A stretch of DNA of 25,989 nt from Candidatus Wirthbacteria bacterium CG2_30_54_11 (GCA_001873755.1 MNZT01000003.1:1-25989), one strand, 5' to 3'. Counted from the stretch's first letter, positions 1 through 7,583 are shown. Notes: generated by a model not told the origin, from the sequence alone. Made by a program: numbers and translations.

Positions 1-1
1 T

Positions 2-235
2 ACCGGAGAGAAGTTTGCTCATGAAGTGGAGTTCCTGATCAAGGCAGAAGTTGAGATTGCGAAACGAAATGAGCTTCATACGTTTGCGGTACTACCAAAG
101 AGATGGGTGGTCGAGAGATGTTTTGGATGGCTAGAAAAGTCACGAAGGCTTTGGAAGAACTGTGAAAGAAAGACTAATTCGTCATTGCAAATGATGGTCT
201 TATGTTTTCTCGTTATCCTATTGAAAAGATTTTGA
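2..235 (+). CDS. IS5-family DDE transposase, C-terminal part (5' end outside window)
   Basis: The reading frame is open from the window edge to a TGA at 233, so only the last 77 codons are present. The stretch RWVVERCFGWLEKSRRLWKN is the classic end of the DDE_Tnp_1 catalytic domain of IS5-family transposases (IS427/IS1031-like group). The Glu in VVER is the expected third catalytic acid of the DDE triad. A hydrophobic tail ending in ILLKRF is also typical. The enzyme would cut and join the ends of its own insertion sequence. The first two catalytic Asp residues lie upstream of the window, so it cannot be judged whether the transposase is intact. Family assignment is firm, subgroup less so. 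Confidence 0.88.
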   Translation, partial: TGEKFAHEVEFLIKAEVEIAKRNELHTFAVLPKRWVVERCFGWLEKSRRLWKNCERKTNSSLQMMVLCFLVILLKRF

Positions 236-243
236 ACAGGCTC
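228..243 (+). repeat. Probable right terminal inverted repeat of the IS5-family element
   Basis: The transposase stop lies inside gattttgaacaggctc. Read on the other strand this is GAGCCTGTTCAAAATC, the type of terminus seen in IS427/IS1031-group elements. TAA follows at 244-246 and fits a short TNA-type target duplication. The left end is not in the window, so the repeat pairing is inferred rather than seen. Confidence 0.5.
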
Positions 244-246
244 TAA

Positions 247-396
247 CAAATCGTAGCCAATCATGAAGTTGTTGATAACAATTCAGTACTGACGATTGCC
301 AATGGAGGAGCTTTGCACATTAATTTTGCAAGCAAGGTGATTCTAGTGAAAAATGGGAGTAAAATCATAGTAGTCAATGGTGGGAAAATATATTAG
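247..396 (+). pseudogene. C-terminal remnant of a surface-type protein cut by the IS
   Basis: Just after the probable IS end, one frame stays open for 49 codons to a TAG at 394. It has no plausible start codon with a ribosome-binding site. The translation looks like real protein: it ends in short beta-strand repeats such as GGALHINF, KVILVKNGSK and IIVVNGGKIY. Such Gly-rich alternating patterns are common at the C-terminal ends of secreted or surface beta-helix proteins. I infer that the IS inserted into this gene and separated it from its 5' part. Family unknown. Confidence 0.5.
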
Positions 397-406
397 GAAA
401 TATTAT

Positions 407-1180
407 ATGAAACACGAGAATATCATTCTAGCTATTTTATTGTGTATTGGATTGACCGCATGTACGAACAACGGAAAGTCCCAAAACCAGAATCTACACA
501 AGCAAGCAGATGAAAGCGGCGAGACCATTCAACAGGAAGCATCGCAAGAGACAGGTAAGACGGATCAGCTTTCACAACAGGATCAAACGGAAGAAGCTTC
601 TAGAAATGATTCGATTTTATCGTATCAATCGTACTCGAATGCGTCCTTCGACTTCTCATTTCTCTATAGGGATTCCCTACAAAAAGTTGAGTACGATGGT
701 TCTGATGATACACTTCTTTACTTCGCATATCATCGTGATGAAAAAAAGACAGGGTATCCCAAGTTGACACCTAACTGTTCAATTCTGATTAGAAATATAT
801 CAAGTATTGAAGATGAAATAGCACAGAATCCCGTTTTGTATTGGGGATCCTCCCAAGTATATGAGCTAACGATAGATAATCAATCAGCGGCATTTTTTGT
901 TCACGATCCAGGTGGATCGGGTAAGTATTATGACTACTCTCTTCTCATCGAACAGGATACTAATGTAATCTCTATAAGCTTCTATAACACTACCGGCGTG
1001 TCGAAGCTTCGAGATGACTTCCTCGATATCGCTGCCAGTCTTCGGTTCACAACAGAAAGTGAGCTAACCGAGCCAGATCCAATTGTCAGAGCCGAATTAT
1101 CAGAGATATTGGAAATGTTAGAGGCTGAAGTAGCCGCGCGAGACGCCGAGCCAATTTCCAGTCCTGTCTCGGATCAGTAG
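407..1180 (+). CDS. Putative lipoprotein, possibly PsbP-like fold
   Basis: The start at 407 is preferred over an upstream in-frame ATG at 377 for two reasons. AGGAAA sits 6 nt before it, and the protein then begins with a clean lipoprotein signal: MKHE, a hydrophobic stretch (residues 6-16) and the lipobox LTAC with Cys19. A Gln/Ser/Thr/Glu-rich linker (about 20-75) follows. Next is a globular part (about 80-225) with phrases such as FDFSFLYRDSL and FLDIAASLRF that resemble PsbP-like lipoproteins. The C-terminus is acidic. The mature protein would be lipid-anchored outside the cytoplasmic membrane. It lies 10 nt downstream of the broken surface-protein frame, suggesting a former operon. No enzyme motif is visible. 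Confidence 0.65.
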   Translation: MKHENIILAILLCIGLTACTNNGKSQNQNLHKQADESGETIQQEASQETGKTDQLSQQDQTEEASRNDSILSYQSYSNASFDFSFLYRDSLQKVEYDGSDDTLLYFAYHRDEKKTGYPKLTPNCSILIRNISSIEDEIAQNPVLYWGSSQVYELTIDNQSAAFFVHDPGGSGKYYDYSLLIEQDTNVISISFYNTTGVSKLRDDFLDIAASLRFTTESELTEPDPIVRAELSEILEMLEAEVAARDAEPISSPVSDQ

Positions 1181-1204
1181 TATTTTTTCTCTTCTTGATA
1201 AATT

Positions 1205-1235
1205 CAGGCAGCGCGGGCATCGCCCACACTGCCTG
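1205..1235 (+). terminator. Hairpin after the lipoprotein gene, weak terminator candidate
   Basis: CAGGCAG (1205-1211) pairs with CTGCCTG (1229-1235), and an inner GGGC/GCCC pair closes on a 3-nt loop with a 3x3 internal loop between them. It starts 24 nt after the lipoprotein stop. No T-run follows, so intrinsic termination is uncertain. The rest of 1236-1337 holds only another imperfect hairpin around 1289-1310 (GCCCATGG with CCGTGGGC), and I see no gene there. Confidence 0.35.
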
Positions 1236-1337
1236 TCTCGCCGTTCTGACCTGTTCTCAAAAAACGATAATCATTTCTGAACCTGACGGCCCATGGCATG
1301 AACCGTGGGCTACGAAAAGAATGATACCGGTGCTCTT

Positions 1338-1367
1338 TTGGCGGTACACTCGACTATTTGGTACAAT
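1338..1367 (+). promoter_or_regulatory. Promoter for dtd, with a hairpin at the transcript start
   Basis: TTGGCG at 1338-1343 is followed after 18 nt by TACAAT (1362-1367), which is preceded by TGG to give the extended -10 TGGTACAAT. Transcription would begin near 1374. The start region is itself an inverted repeat: ATGACGACCG (1366-1375) pairs perfectly with CGGTCGTCAT (1384-1393) and is followed by TTGTT. The dtd start codon lies at 1417. Confidence 0.5.
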
Positions 1368-1416
1368 GACGACCGTCGAGATCCGGTCGTCATTTGTTCA
1401 TCACCATCGAGCCCCC

Positions 1417-1869
1417 ATGCGAGCAGTCATCCAGCGCAGCGCCAGAGCAAGTGTCAGTGTAGACGGCAAGGTGGTTGGCGAAATCAACCATGGATTGGTC
1501 ATCCTGTTGGGAGTGAAAACCGGCGACAACGAAGCGGATGCCGACTATCTGGCAGACAAGATCGTCAATCTCCGCATCTTCCCGGACGGAGAGGACAAGA
1601 TGAACCGCTCGCTCCTGGGTACCGGCGGCCAGGCTCTCATCATCTCCCAGTTCACCCTGTACGGCGACAGCCGCCGCGGCCGCCGGCCTAGCTTCATCGA
1701 AGCTGCACCGCCCCAGCAGGCCAAGCAGCTGTATGATTATTTCGTAAACAGGGTCCAGGCCTGCGGTATCACCACTGCCACCGGCACCTTTCAGGCCATG
1801 ATGTCTGTGCAGCTGGTGAATGAAGGCCCGGTCACCCTCATCGTGGAAAGTAAACCAGATCAAACCTAG
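1417..1869 (+). CDS. dtd: D-aminoacyl-tRNA deacylase
   Basis: This enzyme hydrolyses D-amino acids (and glycine mischarged on tRNA-Ala) from tRNA, keeping translation homochiral; it is cytosolic. The 150-residue product has the usual family length and starts with MRAVIQR, as most Dtd proteins do. Both signature motifs are present: SQFTLYG at residues 77-83 and the Gly-cisPro motif in NEGPVT (135-140). The frame is open far upstream (from 1195), but homology begins at 1417 and a promoter lies at 1338-1367, so 1417 is the start. The ribosome-binding site is weak. A membrane protein gene begins 8 nt after the stop, suggesting co-transcription. Confidence 0.93.
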   Translation: MRAVIQRSARASVSVDGKVVGEINHGLVILLGVKTGDNEADADYLADKIVNLRIFPDGEDKMNRSLLGTGGQALIISQFTLYGDSRRGRRPSFIEAAPPQQAKQLYDYFVNRVQACGITTATGTFQAMMSVQLVNEGPVTLIVESKPDQT

Positions 1870-1877
1870 AGGCTGCC

Positions 1878-2699
1878 ATGGAATGGATCAACCGGTCATA
1901 TGGTCAACTGCTCGTCTACCTCTTCCAGACTTCCTTTGCGGGGGTGATGAGCCTGTTCGGCGCAGGATTCTTCCTGGGCTGGTTTGCGGTAGGGTACATC
2001 AGAGGCGTCGAAGTCGTAGCGGCCGGGAAAATAGAGAAACGCCGGGGAGGATGGCTGAAACTTATCTTGGGCATTGGCTTGCTCTCAGCCGCTGTGGGAG
2101 CTCAGGGCGCGTCGTTCGTCGGAGACTACTGGCCTGTCCTCCTCTTTGGGCTGCTGACCGGGATTGTGTTCCCTCTCGCTCATCTCGTCACTGTCTCTGC
2201 CCTGGGGCTGCTCATCCTGGGCTGCGCGTTTTTGCTCGTCATCCTGTCCTGGACCCTCCATGCCTTCACCGGCAAAACCGCTATCCTGCAGGTCAGGGTG
2301 CGCAGCATCGAGAACACCACCGAGCAGCAGAGGATCTCTCTGATCGTGACCGACCTGCGCACCAAGGATGAAGCCATTTACTATGTCAACGGAGATAAAT
2401 GGGGGGTGAGCGCCAATGTCGTCCTGTTCGAGGACTGGGTGGTATTCCTGGGCGGCAAGACCTACTACCGCCTCAATTCTATCGTCGGAGCCACGGATAC
2501 GACCCTGGACCGACGCGTCATCGACACCGCCTCCGAGCCGCTGTGGCAGGAGCTCGAGCAGAACGAAGAGCACTTCCCCGGCATCAGGGCAGTGTACGAA
2601 AACATCATACTGAAAGAACCTTCGGTCGGCAGTGAATATACGATCTTCGTCGACCATGATGGATCTCTCGTGCCGGAACCAGCGGTCTCTGCTCCCTGA
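1878..2699 (+). CDS. Membrane protein of unknown function, four TM segments plus soluble domain
   Basis: I do not recognise this 273-residue protein. Hydrophobic segments are seen at about residues 19-41, 59-77, 85-103 and 105-127. A soluble, strand-rich domain (about 134-273) follows, containing ILQVRVRSIENT, YYVNGDKWGV and VVFLGGKTYYRL. The charged loop KIEKRRGG after the first segment suggests a cytoplasmic loop there. AGAGG precedes the start, which is 8 nt after dtd, so it is probably expressed with dtd. No catalytic motif is evident. The C-terminal domain could be a periplasmic-type binding domain, but that is a guess. Confidence 0.75.
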   Translation: MEWINRSYGQLLVYLFQTSFAGVMSLFGAGFFLGWFAVGYIRGVEVVAAGKIEKRRGGWLKLILGIGLLSAAVGAQGASFVGDYWPVLLFGLLTGIVFPLAHLVTVSALGLLILGCAFLLVILSWTLHAFTGKTAILQVRVRSIENTTEQQRISLIVTDLRTKDEAIYYVNGDKWGVSANVVLFEDWVVFLGGKTYYRLNSIVGATDTTLDRRVIDTASEPLWQELEQNEEHFPGIRAVYENIILKEPSVGSEYTIFVDHDGSLVPEPAVSAP

Positions 2700-2765
2700 C
2701 CTCCACCGGATATTCATCATTTCTCCATATATGCACACTAGCCTGATACGCGGGATCTGTGGTTC

Positions 2766-2794
2766 TTGAAAAAATACAAAAGTATCATTACAAT
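2766..2794 (+). promoter_or_regulatory. Sigma70-type promoter of the GldA/F/G-like operon
   Basis: TTGAAA at 2766-2771 and TACAAT at 2789-2794 are separated by exactly 17 nt. The predicted start near 2801 leaves a leader of about 60 nt before the ATPase start codon. The leader contains a small stem (ATGGC at 2806-2810 with GCCAT at 2823-2827). This is among the best promoter matches in the window. Confidence 0.65.
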
Positions 2795-2862
2795 ACCGCC
2801 AGCAGATGGCTGAGAGAGATCGGCCATTGTTTGTGTCACCTACCAAAGCAGAAGGAAACATC

Positions 2863-3798
<936 letters not shown>

Positions 3799-3799
3799 C

Positions 3800-3824
3800 C
3801 AGTGGCCAGTAGCCAGTGACCAGT
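3800..3824 (+). repeat. Left inverted repeat of the cassette (CCAGTNN heptamers)
   Basis: Four CCAGT units, each spaced by two variable bases, run through 3799-3824. The arm is complementary to 4216-4240 except at two positions. Confidence 0.8.
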
Positions 3825-3844
3825 AATTATTCAATAAGACAACT

Positions 3845-4198
3845 ATGGATAAGAGTTATAAAGATCTGATAGTCTGGCAGAAAGCGATAGATCTGGTCAC
3901 GGACATTTACCAGGTAACAAAGCATTTTCCAAAAGATGAACTATATGGACTTACATCCCAGATCAGACGCAGTGCAGTATCAATACCTTCGAATATTGCT
4001 GAAGGTGAATGTCGGCAATCCAGCAAAGAACTTGGGCAGTTTCTCTCTATCGCCTGGGGCTCATGTGCGGAACTCGAAACTCAATTACTCATAGCCTCTC
4101 GTCTGGGATACCTGGAGGCAGAACGATACCTGAAACTTGATTCTCTTCGACAGGAGATTTCTAAAATGATCTTCGCTCTCCGCAAATCACTTTCTTAG
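3845..4198 (+). CDS. Four-helix-bundle protein, S23/IVS family
   Basis: The 117-residue product matches the four-helix-bundle family (TIGR02436-type) first known from ORFs inside 23S rRNA intervening sequences and related in fold to the Avd accessory proteins of diversity-generating retroelements. Hallmarks are DLIVWQKAIDLV (residues 7-18), FPKDELYGLTSQIRRSAVSI (28-47) and SNIAEG (49-54). The function of the free-standing family is not settled; the fold is basic and can bind nucleic acid. The gene is visibly AT-richer than its neighbours and lacks a good ribosome-binding site. It is oriented with the operon and is the only gene between the heptamer inverted repeats. Confidence 0.88.
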   Translation: MDKSYKDLIVWQKAIDLVTDIYQVTKHFPKDELYGLTSQIRRSAVSIPSNIAEGECRQSSKELGQFLSIAWGSCAELETQLLIASRLGYLEAERYLKLDSLRQEISKMIFALRKSLS

Positions 4199-4215
4199 CA
4201 TTTTCATGCCTGGAC

Positions 4216-4240
4216 ACTGGTTACTGGCTACTGGACACTG
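4216..4240 (+). repeat. Right inverted repeat of the cassette (ACTGGNN heptamers)
   Basis: ACTGG units at 4216, 4223 and 4230 keep the same 7-nt spacing. Degenerate units flank them at 4209 (CCTGG) and 4237 (ACTGT). The arm pairs with 3800-3824. Confidence 0.8.
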
Positions 4241-4255
4241 TATTTAGGAGTTTAC

Positions 4256-4963
4256 ATGAACAACATTCTCGTGATCACCAGAAAAGAGCTGAGGCACTAC
4301 TTCAACGCCCCCATGGCCTATGTCATCATGATCGCCTTCCTGCTCATCAACGGCTGGTTCTTCGGCTCCAACCTGTTCCTCAATAACCAGGCTTCGCTCA
4401 GAGGCTATTTCGGGATGGCGCCTCTGATCCTGCTGTTCGTGGTCCCGGCCTTTGCCATGCGGCTCATCGCGGAAGAAAAAAAACAGGGAACACTGGAACT
4501 TCTGGTGACCATGCCCATCACCGACATCGAGATCATCGCCGGCAAGTTTTTTGGCGCCGTCACCTTTTATGCTGCGATCCTGGGACTCACACTCGTCTAT
4601 CCGATCGTAGTCTCGTCGGTCGGGAACCTCGACTGGGGCCCGGTCATCGGTGGCTACCTCGGACTGTTCTTCATGGGCAGCGGACTGATAGCCGTCGGCC
4701 TTTTTGCTTCCAGCCTCACTGACAATCAGATTGTTGCCTTCATCGTCAGTTTTCTCCTGGGGTTCACCCTCTTTCTGCTGGGGAAAATGCTGTCCTACGC
4801 ACCTACCGCCCTGGTTCCACTTTTGAGTTTTATCGGCTTCGATTCCCATTTTGACAATATCTCCAAAGGCATCATCGACACGCGGGATCTGCTCTATTAC
4901 TTCTCTCTGATTTTCCTCATGCTGTTCCTCGGGCTGCAAAGCCTTTTAAACCGCAAAAAGTAA
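4256..4963 (+). CDS. ABC-2 type permease, GldF-like
   Basis: This membrane subunit (235 residues) has about six hydrophobic segments and the family feature RLIAEEKKQGTLELLVTMPI in the cytoplasmic loop between the second and third, as in GldF and other ABC-2 permeases. It should pair with the upstream GldA-like ATPase. AGGAG at 4246-4250 sits 5 nt before the start, immediately after the right repeat of the inserted cassette. The insertion therefore kept the ribosome-binding site, and the operon should still be translated. The substrate is unknown. Confidence 0.88.
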   Translation: MNNILVITRKELRHYFNAPMAYVIMIAFLLINGWFFGSNLFLNNQASLRGYFGMAPLILLFVVPAFAMRLIAEEKKQGTLELLVTMPITDIEIIAGKFFGAVTFYAAILGLTLVYPIVVSSVGNLDWGPVIGGYLGLFFMGSGLIAVGLFASSLTDNQIVAFIVSFLLGFTLFLLGKMLSYAPTALVPLLSFIGFDSHFDNISKGIIDTRDLLYYFSLIFLMLFLGLQSLLNRKK

Positions 4964-4975
4964 AGGGGTTATAAT

Positions 4976-6613
4976 ATGCGCATCAAAAAACCGTCATTTC
5001 ATTTTTCCCTGGCCAAAGATCAGGAAAAAGCTGTCAGTTCATCAGTCGCCGTGGTCATCATCATCGGCATCCTGGCACTGGTCAACATACTTGGCAGCCG
5101 GTATTTCGGCCGCCTGGATCTCACCCGGGATCAGGCCTTTACCCTGTCCAAAGCGAGTAAAGACCTGGTGGCCAATCTGGATGACAACCTGACTGCCAAG
5201 GTATATTTCACCCCGGATCTGCCTGCTCCGTACAACGATTACCAGAAGTTCCTCCAGGACAAGCTGGCCGAATACAAGGTCTACGGCAAAGGCAAGTTCA
5301 ATTATGAATTCATCGACCCCACATCCGCCGACGGGCAGCAGCAGATCCAGGCCTATGGCATCCAGCCGATCCAGTTCAATGAGATGCAGTCCGATCAGTA
5401 CCTGGTCAAAAATGGCTACATGGGCGTCGCCTTTGTCTACGGGGATATGACCCCGGAAGTGATCCCGGCCATTTCGTCCACCGCGACGCTGGAATACGAC
5501 ATCTCCAGCACCATCAAAAAACTGACCCGCCCCCAGAAGGTCACGGTGGCTTTTCTACAGGACGAGACTACCTTCACTGGCCTGTCAGAAGAATTCCAGG
5601 CCGCGTATTCAGCCCTGCGGCAACTCTATGATGTCACTGCCGTCACCGCCGATACGATCCCTGCCGATCTCAGCGTCCTCATCGTCGCCGGCATGAAAAA
5701 TTCGCTCTCCGACTACGCGCTCTATCAGATCGACCAGTCGCTGATGCGCGGGACCAAGGTCATGTTCCTGGTAGACAGCCTGACGGTCAATCTGAACGGG
5801 TTCACCACCACTCCCATCACCAATTCCATCACCACCATGCTCACCTCCTACGGAGTGACGGTCACCCCCGGCCTCGTGGCCGACCCCAAAGCGCAGCGTA
5901 TCTCGGTATCGAGCCGCCAGGGCAACTATACGGTTTCCAATGTGGTCGACTATCCATTGATCCCCCTGATCACCAGTTTCGGCTCCGGCAATGTCATCAC
6001 CGCCAACCTCCAGCAGCTCTCCCTCCCGTTCGTGAGCAGCCTGAAGGTTGCCGACAATACTCAGGCAGGCCAGACAGCCTCGGTGCTCGCCCAGAGTTCA
6101 GACAAAAGCTGGAATATGACCACGACTACCTCGATCAATCCCTTGCAACCGTACACCCCCGGCTCCCCCAAGGGGCCATTCACTCTCGCGATTGCCCTGC
6201 AGGGCCCCTTTTCCAGCTATTTTGCCAATACCGCCATCCCGGCCCCGCCGGTATCAGCGGACGGGTCCCTGACCCCGGCTCCCGATCCTTCTGCCCAGAT
6301 CAACTCCATCGCCGACAACCGGATTATCGTCGTGGGGTCCTCGACCTTTATCCAGGATTTCTACCTCATGGACCAGGCAAACCTCAATTTTTTCGTCAAC
6401 AGTGTGGATTACCTCACCCAGAACGATGATCTCATCTCGATCCGCTCCAAAGGGCTGGATCCGGCTCCGCTGAAGGAACTGGGGGACGGTTTGAAAAACT
6501 TCATCAAATGGGGCACTATCATCGGCCTTCCTGCCCTCGTCGTCATCCTGGCCATCGTCCGCTTCAAACTGCGCAAACGAGCGACCGAACGCACCTATCG
6601 GGAGACCAGATAA
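4976..6613 (+). CDS. GldG-like auxiliary protein of the ABC exporter
   Basis: This 545-residue protein belongs to the ABC-type auxiliary family (ABC_transp_aux, seen in GldG). An N-terminal membrane anchor (about 22-41) is followed by the conserved start of the extracytoplasmic domain (RLDLTRDQAFTLSKASKDLV). A long domain of about 450 residues rich in strands follows, then a second membrane anchor (about 511-530) and a basic cytoplasmic tail. AGGGG lies 7 nt before the start. The gene is 12 nt after the permease gene and overlaps the next gene by one base (TAATG), so the operon is translationally tight. It is required with GldA/F for gliding in Bacteroidetes; in other bacteria its role is unclear. 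Confidence 0.85.
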   Translation: MRIKKPSFHFSLAKDQEKAVSSSVAVVIIIGILALVNILGSRYFGRLDLTRDQAFTLSKASKDLVANLDDNLTAKVYFTPDLPAPYNDYQKFLQDKLAEYKVYGKGKFNYEFIDPTSADGQQQIQAYGIQPIQFNEMQSDQYLVKNGYMGVAFVYGDMTPEVIPAISSTATLEYDISSTIKKLTRPQKVTVAFLQDETTFTGLSEEFQAAYSALRQLYDVTAVTADTIPADLSVLIVAGMKNSLSDYALYQIDQSLMRGTKVMFLVDSLTVNLNGFTTTPITNSITTMLTSYGVTVTPGLVADPKAQRISVSSRQGNYTVSNVVDYPLIPLITSFGSGNVITANLQQLSLPFVSSLKVADNTQAGQTASVLAQSSDKSWNMTTTTSINPLQPYTPGSPKGPFTLAIALQGPFSSYFANTAIPAPPVSADGSLTPAPDPSAQINSIADNRIIVVGSSTFIQDFYLMDQANLNFFVNSVDYLTQNDDLISIRSKGLDPAPLKELGDGLKNFIKWGTIIGLPALVVILAIVRFKLRKRATERTYRETR

Positions 6614-7521
6614 TGAAAAACAAGCAGCTCCTCGTCCTCGCTGTCATCTTTCTCGCCCTCCTCCTGGTGGTGCAGGGTCTGACCTACCTGAACCGCAACC
6701 AGGGCAAACCCCAGGTCAAAAAAATGTACTCGTTTACCACCGACCAGATCGACCAGGTCGAACTTGCCTCTCCTTCCGAAACCGTCACGCTCCAGTCAGT
6801 CAGCGGGGTCTGGCAGCTGACCGCTCCCTTCTCCGCAGATGCCAATACCACGTATGTAACGTCGCTGCTCAATACCATCGCAAATCTCACGACCGATGGC
6901 ACCTCTTCGACCAACGCCGACAAACAGGATACCTACCAGGTATCTGACACGACCGGACTGAAAGTGACCGTGTCCGGCCAGGGCAAGGTACTGGCGACGT
7001 TCTACCTCGGGAAAACCTCATCTGATTTTAGCCACACCTATGTCCGTGCCGACGGATCAACTGCCATCAAAACCGCCAAAGGCAGCCTGAGCGCCACTTT
7101 CAACCGAAAATCAGGCGATTGGCGGAACAAGGTGATCATCGGTATTTCTCCCGACAGTATCGTCTCCCTCATCTCGGCCCCTCTGGAAGGCGCACCCTTC
7201 GCGCTCGCCATGGATGAAAGCGGGGCCTGGACCATTGCGACGGGAGATACTCCCCTTGATCAGACCAAGGTCGCGACCTTCCTGGGAGCCGTATCCTCTC
7301 TCAATGCCACGGATTTCGTGACGGACAGCGCCACCCTGGGCCTCGATCTGGCCAAGCCGGATCTGACCCTCACGGTCCAGGCAGTCCCTTCGCCATTCAC
7401 GCTGCAGCTGTTCACCGGAGACGACAAATACTACGCTACATTAAACAACGGAACGCAGATGTATGTGATCGCACAGTACTCCTATGACAGTCTGAACAAA
7501 CGGGCAAGTGACCTCATGTAG
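6613..7521 (+). CDS. DUF4340 domain protein, membrane-anchored
   Basis: This 302-residue protein has an N-terminal anchor (about 5-21) followed by a repeated strand-rich extracytoplasmic region. Features such as KKMYSFTTDQIDQVELASPS, VWQLTAPFSADA and TYVRADGSTAI match the DUF4340 family. That family is commonly encoded right after GldG-like genes, so it probably works with this exporter. The start overlaps the preceding stop by one base and has GGAG at 6601-6604; the frame is open upstream to 6508, but that part is the preceding gene in another frame. Last gene of the operon. Confidence 0.82.
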   Translation: MKNKQLLVLAVIFLALLLVVQGLTYLNRNQGKPQVKKMYSFTTDQIDQVELASPSETVTLQSVSGVWQLTAPFSADANTTYVTSLLNTIANLTTDGTSSTNADKQDTYQVSDTTGLKVTVSGQGKVLATFYLGKTSSDFSHTYVRADGSTAIKTAKGSLSATFNRKSGDWRNKVIIGISPDSIVSLISAPLEGAPFALAMDESGAWTIATGDTPLDQTKVATFLGAVSSLNATDFVTDSATLGLDLAKPDLTLTVQAVPSPFTLQLFTGDDKYYATLNNGTQMYVIAQYSYDSLNKRASDLM

Positions 7522-7538
7522 CACCGATCACGCTGAGA

Positions 7539-7576
7539 CAAAAGAGAGAGACGGTTGGAGCTGTCTCTCTCTTTTG
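7539..7576 (+). terminator. Perfect 14-bp hairpin ending the exporter operon
   Basis: CAAAAGAGAGAGAC (7539-7552) pairs with GTCTCTCTCTTTTG (7563-7576) over 14 bp with a 10-nt loop, 17 nt after the DUF4340 stop. The 3' arm is U-rich at its end, but no run of T follows. The last bases of the hairpin are shared with the -10 element of the next gene. Confidence 0.65.
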
Positions 7577-7583
7577 GTACAAT
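7575..7583 (+). promoter_or_regulatory. Extended -10 promoter for the second operon
   Basis: TGGTACAAT is an extended -10 (TG-N-TACAAT) and is the same string as in front of dtd (1359-1367). No convincing -35 is seen; that region would lie in the hairpin. Transcription would begin near 7590, leaving a leader of about 25 nt with no Shine-Dalgarno sequence. Confidence 0.45.

Larger units (their letters stand above)
3800..4240 (+). mobile_element. Four-helix-bundle cassette bounded by heptamer inverted repeats
   Basis: A 441-bp unit is bounded by 25-nt inverted repeats, 3800-3824 and 4216-4240, that match at 23 of 25 positions. Each arm is built from units of exactly 7 nt: CCAGT at 3799, 3806, 3813 and 3820 on the left; ACTGG at 4216, 4223 and 4230, with degenerate units on either side, on the right. 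Inside is one small AT-rich gene. The left arm begins one base after the stop of the ATPase gene, and the right arm ends 15 nt before the permease start, so the unit fills what would otherwise be a short operon junction. No clear target duplication is visible. I infer a mobile or formerly mobile unit; its mechanism is unknown. Confidence 0.6.

Noticed and set aside
377..406. Upstream start for the lipoprotein at 377
   Set aside because: It would put ten residues rich in Lys and Tyr before the signal peptide; the ATG at 407 has AGGAAA and gives a standard lipoprotein signal.
1181..1337. A small RNA or gene in the gap before dtd
   Set aside because: Only two imperfect hairpins are seen; nothing resembles a tRNA or a known RNA family, and no open frame has a ribosome-binding site.
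1195..1416. N-terminal extension of dtd by 74 codons
   Set aside because: Dtd homology starts at 1417 and a promoter with its start site lies inside the supposed extension.
2795..2862. Leader containing a GGCTGAGA-like string suggestive of a TPP riboswitch
   Set aside because: The second conserved half of the TPP aptamer is missing and the operon is unrelated to thiamine; only a small local stem is present.
3799..4241. Short regular repeats that could be read as a CRISPR array
   Set aside because: Units are 5 nt with 2-nt spacers, occur as two inverted arms and flank a gene; there are no 25-40 nt spacers and no cas genes.
4244..4939. Minus-strand open frame of 231 codons opposite the GldF-like permease
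   Set aside because: It is the complement of a recognisable ABC-2 permease and is extremely rich in Glu, Asp, Gln and His, as expected for an antisense shadow.
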